From NCBI GenBank assembly GCA_038534295.1, contig JBCAXA010000001.1, forward strand, positions 1,488,001 through 1,552,000: a stretch of 64,000 nt of DNA, in the 5' to 3' direction. Below the pieces are notes generated by a model that searched no databases, was not told the DNA's origin, and saw nothing but the letters and a program-made list of their open reading frames with translations. This document shows, piece by piece, positions 59,719 through 64,000 of this stretch; the stretch's first letter is position 1; each line of letters starts with the position of its first letter. Source of the stretch: JBCAXA01 sp038534295 (lineage in GTDB: Bacteria; Pseudomonadota; Gammaproteobacteria; Steroidobacterales; Woeseiaceae). The translations under genes were made by a program, and so were the position numbers.

Positions 59719-61214
59719 CCCGGTAAGCCGACACCACGCAGGGCCAGCGCCTCCGCTAGCGCGTTATTGCCAATCTCTTGCTCATCGGCAAGGTCGGCGA
59801 CCGTACGCGCCACCCGCACGACACGCTCCAATGCACGGGCCGACAGATGAAAACGCATAGCAGCAGTTTCGAGCAGCGTTTGCCCCGCGTAGTCCAAGCG
59901 GCAATCGGTGTGCGTGAGCGCACCGGCGAGCTCTGCATTTAGGCAGCCGCGTCGCTCGCGCTGTCGCTGCCGCGCAGCAGCAACCCGGGTGGCGACTGCA
60001 GCGCTCGACTCGCTGGGCGGCGACCGCATCAGCTCGTCGTAGCTCAGCCTGCCAACCGTCAGCCGAACGTCGATGCGATCGAGCAGCGGCCCGGACAAAC
60101 GCTGACGATAACGCGTGATCTGGTCCGGCGTGCAGCGACAAGCAACCTCTGGATCGCCGTCATAGCCGCACGGGCACGGATTCATCGCCGCCACCAGCTG
60201 AAAGCGCGCGGGAAACTCGGTTTGTCGCGCGGCACGCGACACAACGACGCGGCCGGCCTCCAGCGGCTCGCGCAGCGTATCGAGCACGTGGCGCGGGAAT
60301 TCGGCCACCTCATCAAGAAACAGCACACCGCGATGGGCGCGCGACACCTCGCCCGGCCGCGGGTCGCGGCCGCCGCCGACCAACGCCGCCGCCGACGCGG
60401 TGTGGTGCGGCGATCGAAACGGCACGGTGTGTCGTGCATTGGCCCGCGGCGCGTCGAGCAGCGATTCGATCGCAGCGCTCTCCAACGCCTCTGCCTCATC
60501 GAGTGGTGGCAGTAACGACGGCAAGCGCCGCGCGAGCATGCTCTTGCCGCTCCCGGGCGGCCCGCTCATCAAGAGGTTGTGACCACCCGCAGCAACGATC
60601 TCGAGCGCACGGCGGGCACCGGCGTGACCGTGCACATCGGCGAGATCGGGTGCATCCTGGGGCGCCGGCAGGTCATCGCGGGGTTGCGCGGCCGGCAGCG
60701 GTGCCATGCCGTTCAAGTGCGCCGTTACTGCGGCGAGCGTGGCCGCACCGTATACCGTTAGCCCCGCAACACGCGCGAGATCGCGGCTGTTTACGATCGG
60801 CACCAGCATGGCTCGCCGCTCTCGGGCGGCGCGTAGACCGGCCGTGAGCAACGCGGGTACTGGCCGCAGCTCGCCAGCGAGGGACAGCTCACCGTACAGT
60901 TCCAAATCGCTGAGCGCGTCACCCGGTACCTGCTGACTCGCCGCGAGAATACCGACGGCAATCGCGAGGTCGTAGCGACCGCCCTGCTTCGGCAGATCGG
61001 CCGGACCCAAATGGACGGTGATCGCGTGCTGCGGGAAAACGAAGCCGGCTTGGGTAATCGCAGCACGCACACGATCGCGCGCCTCGCGTACCGCGACTTC
61101 TGGCATACCGACCATGGAAAACCGCGGCAGCCCGGGCGCGAGATGCACCTCGACCGAAACCACCGGTGCCGCGAGACCGAGCGACGCTCGCGAGCGCGTC
61201 GACGCCAGCGTCAC
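59715..61214 (-). CDS. comM: ComM-type Mg-chelatase-like AAA+ protein (competence/branch migration helicase)
   Basis: A 499-residue protein with a GTG start. An N-terminal Lon-like domain (SLGLAAPVVSVEVHLAPGLPRFSMVGMP) precedes an AAA+ core with Walker A GPPGSGKSM (about residue 216) and Walker B GVLFLDEVAEFP (about 297), then a C-terminal domain with CPCGYDGDPEVACRCTPDQITRYRQRLSGPLLDRID. ComM acts as a hexameric branch-migration helicase in natural transformation. Despite the name it is not part of magnesium chelatase here. Confidence 0.95.
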   Translation of the reverse strand: MTLASTRSRASLGLAAPVVSVEVHLAPGLPRFSMVGMPEVAVREARDRVRAAITQAGFVFPQHAITVHLGPADLPKQGGRYDLAIAVGILAASQQVPGDALSDLELYGELSLAGELRPVPALLTAGLRAARERRAMLVPIVNSRDLARVAGLTVYGAATLAAVTAHLNGMAPLPAAQPRDDLPAPQDAPDLADVHGHAGARRALEIVAAGGHNLLMSGPPGSGKSMLARRLPSLLPPLDEAEALESAAIESLLDAPRANARHTVPFRSPHHTASAAALVGGGRDPRPGEVSRAHRGVLFLDEVAEFPRHVLDTLREPLEAGRVVVSRAARQTEFPARFQLVAAMNPCPCGYDGDPEVACRCTPDQITRYRQRLSGPLLDRIDVRLTVGRLSYDELMRSPPSESSAAVATRVAAARQRQRERRGCLNAELAGALTHTDCRLDYAGQTLLETAAMRFHLSARALERVVRVARTVADLADEQEIGNNALAEALALRGVGLPG

Positions 61215-61256
61215 GAGTCGCTGTCGGTCAGTCGAAGACGACTCGAACGGCGGCGT

Positions 61257-61502
61257 TCACTCGGCAGCGTCGGCTTCGAGTTCGGCGAGTTTCTGTTCGA
61301 GTTCGGCGAGACGTTCCTGCGTTCGCGTCAGCACGGTACGACTGACGTCGAATTCCTCGCGGGTCACGAGATCGAGCTGACCGAGCGCCGAACGCAGTAC
61401 GGATTGAAAATTCTTCTCGAGGTCCTGGCCGAGCGCCCGAACGCCGTCTGGAACGCTGGCGGCGAGCCGTGCCGCCAACGAGTCGATGCTGTCTTTGTTC
61501 AT
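61257..61502 (-). CDS. ubiK: Ubiquinone biosynthesis accessory factor UbiK (YqiC/BMFP)
   Basis: An 81-residue protein. The N-terminal amphipathic helix (SLAARLAASVPDG) and a C-terminal coiled coil (REEFDVSRTVLTRTQERLAELEQKL) fit the BMFP/UbiK family, which assists aerobic ubiquinone synthesis and membrane association. It sits between comM and glnK, on the opposite strand to glnK. Confidence 0.9.
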   Translation of the reverse strand: MNKDSIDSLAARLAASVPDGVRALGQDLEKNFQSVLRSALGQLDLVTREEFDVSRTVLTRTQERLAELEQKLAELEADAAE

Positions 61503-61612
61503 GGACCTTTTGTAATCGAGGCGACGCAGCGACGCCAGCTGTGATTGCGGTCAATTTGACGACGAACGGCGCTGCCAAACGCGGCCGAATTGGCGCAGCT
61601 TCGCCAAACGGC

Positions 61613-61627
61613 GCACCGCAATGGTGC
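61613..61627 (+). promoter_or_regulatory. NtrC binding site upstream of glnK
   Basis: GCACC-GCAAT-GGTGC is a perfect match to the GCACC-N5-GGTGC core of the NtrC consensus. It lies 55 bases upstream of the sigma54 -24 element, a usual enhancer distance. Confidence 0.82.
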
Positions 61628-61681
61628 AGATACGCCAGTTATTAGACGTTATTTGACTGATTTTCCAAGACTTTTCTGGGC

Positions 61682-61697
61682 TGGCACAGAACCTGCT
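61682..61697 (+). promoter_or_regulatory. Sigma54 (-24/-12) promoter of glnK-amtB
   Basis: TGGCACAGAACCTGCT matches TGGCAC-N5-TTGC(A/T) except for one base. Transcription would start near 61709, about 130 bases before the glnK ATG. Confidence 0.78.
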
Positions 61698-61838
61698 CTG
61701 CGCTGACGGGGCGCTGCGCAACTGCGCACGCATCGTCTGCACTACGAGAAAAACGAAACGACCGCACGGCGGCGACATCAATCCGGACTTCCGCCGGACG
61801 CGATCAGCCGACTGTGAGAGGTCTCCACCGAGGTACCC

Positions 61839-62177
61839 ATGAAACTGATTACCGCGATCATCAAGCCGTTCAAGCTGGACGACGTACGCCAAGCGCTGGC
61901 CGACGTCGGTATCCAGGGGATCACCGTGACCGAAGTTAAAGGCTTCGGCCGCCAGCGCGGACACACCGAGCTCTATCGAGGCGCCGAATACGTCGTCGAC
62001 TTTCTCCCGAAAGCGAAGCTGGAGCTCGCCGTGTCCGATGAGATTGCCGAACAGGCAATCGAGGCAATCACGACGACGGCGCGCACCGGCAAGATCGGCG
62101 ACGGCAAGATCTTCGTCTCCCAACTCGACGAAGCCATTCGTATTCGCACCGGCGAGACCGGCGCGGATGCCGTCTAG
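61839..62177 (+). CDS. glnK: PII nitrogen-signalling protein
   Basis: A 112-residue PII protein. The T-loop with uridylylation Tyr51 (YRGAEYVVDF), the B-loop (TGKIGDGKIFV) and the C-loop are present, so 2-oxoglutarate, ATP/ADP and covalent signals can all be sensed. It is followed by amtB 37 bases downstream and preceded by NtrC and sigma54 sites, which favours glnK over glnB. It would block AmtB when nitrogen is sufficient. Confidence 0.96.
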   Translation: MKLITAIIKPFKLDDVRQALADVGIQGITVTEVKGFGRQRGHTELYRGAEYVVDFLPKAKLELAVSDEIAEQAIEAITTTARTGKIGDGKIFVSQLDEAIRIRTGETGADAV

Positions 62178-62214
62178 CCGCGTCCACCGACAACAACGAT
62201 AAAGGAGTACCTTC

Positions 62215-63501
62215 GTGGAAGAACTCACCGAACTCAGCGGTAAGGTCACTGAACTGGCCTACGCGCTGGATACTTTTTACTTTTTGGTCTGTGGCGCGCT
62301 GGTCATGTGGATGGCTGCTGGATTCACGATGCTGGAATCCGGTCTCGTCCGCGCGAAAAACACCGCCGAGATCCTGACGAAAAACGTCGGCCTCTACTCG
62401 ATCGCCTGCATCATGTACATGCTGTGCGGCTACTCGATCATGTACCCGGGCGGCGATTTCCAAGGCGGTTATTTCAATGCCTTGGCCAACATCGGCATTC
62501 TCGGCAAAGAATCAACGACGGCGGCAGACGCCATCGCCGGCGATTCGTATTACTCCGGCCTGTCCGACTTCTTTTTTCAGGTCGTTTTCGTCGCGACCGC
62601 CATGTCGATCGTGTCCGGCGCGGTCGCCGAACGCATGAAGCTCTGGTCGTTTTTCCTGTTCGCGGTCGTCCTCACCGGGTTCATCTACCCGGTGCAAGGC
62701 TTCTGGAAATGGGGTGACGGCTGGCTGAACGTCGGTAACGGTGAGGTCGGCTTCCTCGACTTTGCCGGGTCCGGCGTTGTCCACATGTGCGGTGCTGCCG
62801 CCGCGTTGGCGGGCGTCATTTTGCTTGGCGCGCGAAAAGGCAAATACGGTCCGGACGGCCAGATCAATGCGATCCCGGGCGCGAACTTGCCGCTCGCCAC
62901 GTTGGGCACGCTGATTTTGTGGCTCGGCTGGTTTGGCTTCAACGGCGGCTCGGAACTGAAAGTATCGGACGTCGGCGAAGCGAACGCGGTCGCGCTCATT
63001 TTCGTCAACACGAACATGGCAGCAGCGGGCGGACTGGTGCTTGCACTGCTGCTGGCACGGCTGTGGTTCGGCAAGGCGGACCTGACGATGGCGCTAAACG
63101 GCGCGCTCGCCGGTCTGGTCGCCATTACGGCCGAACCGTTGACCCCGTCACCGCTCGCGGCCAGCGCGATCGGCGCCGTGGGTGGCCTGCTGGTGGTGGC
63201 CTCGATCGTGACGCTCGACAAACTGAAGATCGATGATCCGGTCGGCGCGATATCCGTGCACGGGGTGGTCGGCATTTGGGGTCTGCTGGCGGTGCCGCTG
63301 ACCAACGAGGAAGCGTCCATTGTCTGGCAGCTGATTGGCATCGCGTCGATCTTTGTCTGGGTGTTCGTCATGAGCTTTATCGTTTGGTTCGTGATCAAAA
63401 TGACGCTCGGCATCCGTGTCTCCGAGGAAGAGGAGTACAACGGCGTGGATGTTGGCGAATGCGGTCTGGAGGCCTATCCGGAATTCGCAAAAGCCGAATG
63501 A
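62215..63501 (+). CDS. amtB: Ammonium transporter
   Basis: A 428-residue Amt protein starting at a GTG with an AAGGAG site. About eleven helices with DFAGSGVVHMCGAAAALAG (first pore histidine, near residue 191) and SVHGVVGIWG (second pore histidine, near 346). It is cotranscribed with glnK under nitrogen control. The protein begins directly at the first helix region without an obvious cleaved signal peptide, unlike E. coli AmtB; the first 15 residues are acidic. Confidence 0.96.
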   Translation: MEELTELSGKVTELAYALDTFYFLVCGALVMWMAAGFTMLESGLVRAKNTAEILTKNVGLYSIACIMYMLCGYSIMYPGGDFQGGYFNALANIGILGKESTTAADAIAGDSYYSGLSDFFFQVVFVATAMSIVSGAVAERMKLWSFFLFAVVLTGFIYPVQGFWKWGDGWLNVGNGEVGFLDFAGSGVVHMCGAAAALAGVILLGARKGKYGPDGQINAIPGANLPLATLGTLILWLGWFGFNGGSELKVSDVGEANAVALIFVNTNMAAAGGLVLALLLARLWFGKADLTMALNGALAGLVAITAEPLTPSPLAASAIGAVGGLLVVASIVTLDKLKIDDPVGAISVHGVVGIWGLLAVPLTNEEASIVWQLIGIASIFVWVFVMSFIVWFVIKMTLGIRVSEEEEYNGVDVGECGLEAYPEFAKAE

Positions 63502-63507
63502 TTGGGC

Positions 63508-63525
63508 AGCCGGCCTAGGCCGGCT
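63508..63525. repeat. 18-bp perfect palindrome downstream of amtB
   Basis: AGCCGGCCTAGGCCGGCT is self-complementary over its entire length. It begins 7 bases after the amtB stop and directly precedes a longer nested hairpin. Confidence 0.7.
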
Positions 63526-63526
63526 A

Positions 63527-63594
63527 ACAAAGCCCCTTCTGGCGGCCCGGCACTTTCCATAATCTGTGCTGGGACCCGTCCGAAGGGGCTTTGT
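63527..63594. terminator. Long nested hairpin after amtB, probable bidirectional terminator
   Basis: Outer arms ACAAAGCCCCTTC (63527-63539) and GAAGGGGCTTTGT (63582-63594) are a perfect 13-bp inverted repeat. An inner 8-bp stem (CCCGGCAC with GTGCTGGG, one G-U pair) is separated by internal loops. The AAAGCCC/GGGCTTT ends resemble terminators in both directions, though the T run is short. Confidence 0.6.
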
Positions 63595-63678
63595 GCGATA
63601 GGCATCACGGAGTTAGGCTTAGCGGATCACTAGACTGACGGCTCGAAACAGTTTCGTCTGAATCCGAGCGCTATCGCC

Positions 63679-64000
63679 ATGACGCGCACCGCCGCATTTT
63701 TCATTGCTTTCCTGCTTGCCTTGCCGGCCACCGCCGACGTTTATACGTGGCGCGACGAAAACGGCGTATTGCATTACGGCGATCTGCCGGGCGACGACGA
63801 GGCCACCGTGGTGCCGCTCGCGACACGCCGCACCGATACCGCCACCGTGACCGCCCGGGCAACCGCCAGAGCGGAAGCACGCGAAGCATCCAGCGAAGCC
63901 TTTCAGGCAGCGCAGTCGGCCGAAGCTGCCAGCGAAGAGGCGTCCCGGATTGCCGCCGAAGAACGCGCGTCGGCCTGCAATCAGGCACGCGAGCGCCTGC
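63679..64000 (+). CDS. DUF4124-domain secreted protein, N-terminal part (truncated by window edge)
   Basis: The frame begins at the ATG at 63679 and runs off the right edge after about 107 residues. A Sec signal peptide (MTRTAAFFIAFLLALPATA) is followed at once by the DUF4124 motif VYTWRDENGVLHYGDLPG, and then an Ala/Glu-rich helical region (AREASSEAFQAAQSAEAASEEA). Function of DUF4124 proteins is unknown; they are exported and common in gammaproteobacteria. Confidence 0.8.
   Translation, partial: MTRTAAFFIAFLLALPATADVYTWRDENGVLHYGDLPGDDEATVVPLATRRTDTATVTARATARAEAREASSEAFQAAQSAEAASEEASRIAAEERASACNQARERL

Larger units (their letters stand above)
61503..61838. other. 336-base gene-free control region between ubiK and glnK
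   Basis: No convincing gene was seen on either strand. It holds an NtrC-type site (61613-61627), a sigma54 promoter (61682-61697) and a roughly 140-base glnK leader. The leader has no strong hairpin that I could find by eye. Confidence 0.7.

Noticed and set aside
59715..61214. Mg chelatase-like protein as an additional bacteriochlorophyll chelatase
   Set aside because: The N-terminal Lon-like domain and cysteine-rich C-terminal region identify ComM, a DNA helicase, not a pigment enzyme.

Overview
The window is GC-rich, densely packed, and dominated by a large piece of a photosynthesis gene cluster (PGC) from a purple (anoxygenic phototrophic) proteobacterium. It encodes an H subunit for a type-II reaction centre and the dark-operative protochlorophyllide reductase BchLNB. 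Other markers are the aerobic cyclase AcsF, a HiPIP and the PpsR/AerR regulator pair. ComM, CsrA, a UbiK/YqiC protein, an FFLEELY-like protein and a HiPIP point to a gammaproteobacterium; this placement is inference. No rRNA, tRNA, CRISPR array, transposase or phage gene was seen.

Layout. (1) 1-15101, minus strand: a tightly overlapping 14-gene run read as bchF-bchN-bchB-bchH-bchL-bchM-lhaA-puhA-puhB-puhC-acsF-puhE-bchI-bchD; bchD is cut by the window edge. (2) 15175-17739: PpsR-like operators flank aerR-ppsR. (3) 17770-21719, plus: bchG, a second PucC-family gene, bchP and tspO. (4) 21716-25094: an EamA transporter, an unknown protein, a Tat/lipoprotein HiPIP and a BciB-type 8-vinyl reductase. 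(5) 25043-30546, minus: a four-gene operon of two CrtI/PYROXD2-like flavoproteins, a GcvT/DmdA-like transferase and a Rieske oxygenase, of unknown function. (6) 30647-42130: a pilin-accessory homologue, an FNR regulator, hemN and, divergent from hemN, a complete cbb3 oxidase and assembly cluster with an FNR-like box in the shared gap. (7) 42108-55679: ordinary genes (AGCS symporter, TetR, csrA, YccA, NupC, a secreted endonuclease-like protein, MscS, an RND pump, cytochrome c). (8) 55709-59718: otsB, a GH15 glucoamylase/trehalase and otsA. (9) 59715-64000: comM, ubiK, a sigma54/NtrC-controlled glnK-amtB pair and a truncated DUF4124 gene.

How the parts fit. The minus-strand superoperon makes bacteriochlorophyllide precursors and assembles the reaction centre and antenna; bchG-bchP finish the pigment. 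AerR-PpsR probably represses both from the operators around 15.2 and 17.7 kb. FNR probably controls the microaerobic branch (cbb3 oxidase, oxygen-independent HemN). BciB would supply 8-vinyl reduction and HiPIP a periplasmic electron donor. bchCXYZ, puf and recognisable carotenoid genes are not in the window and presumably lie elsewhere, perhaps beyond the left edge. The least explained part is the 25.0-30.5 kb oxidase/transferase/Rieske operon.
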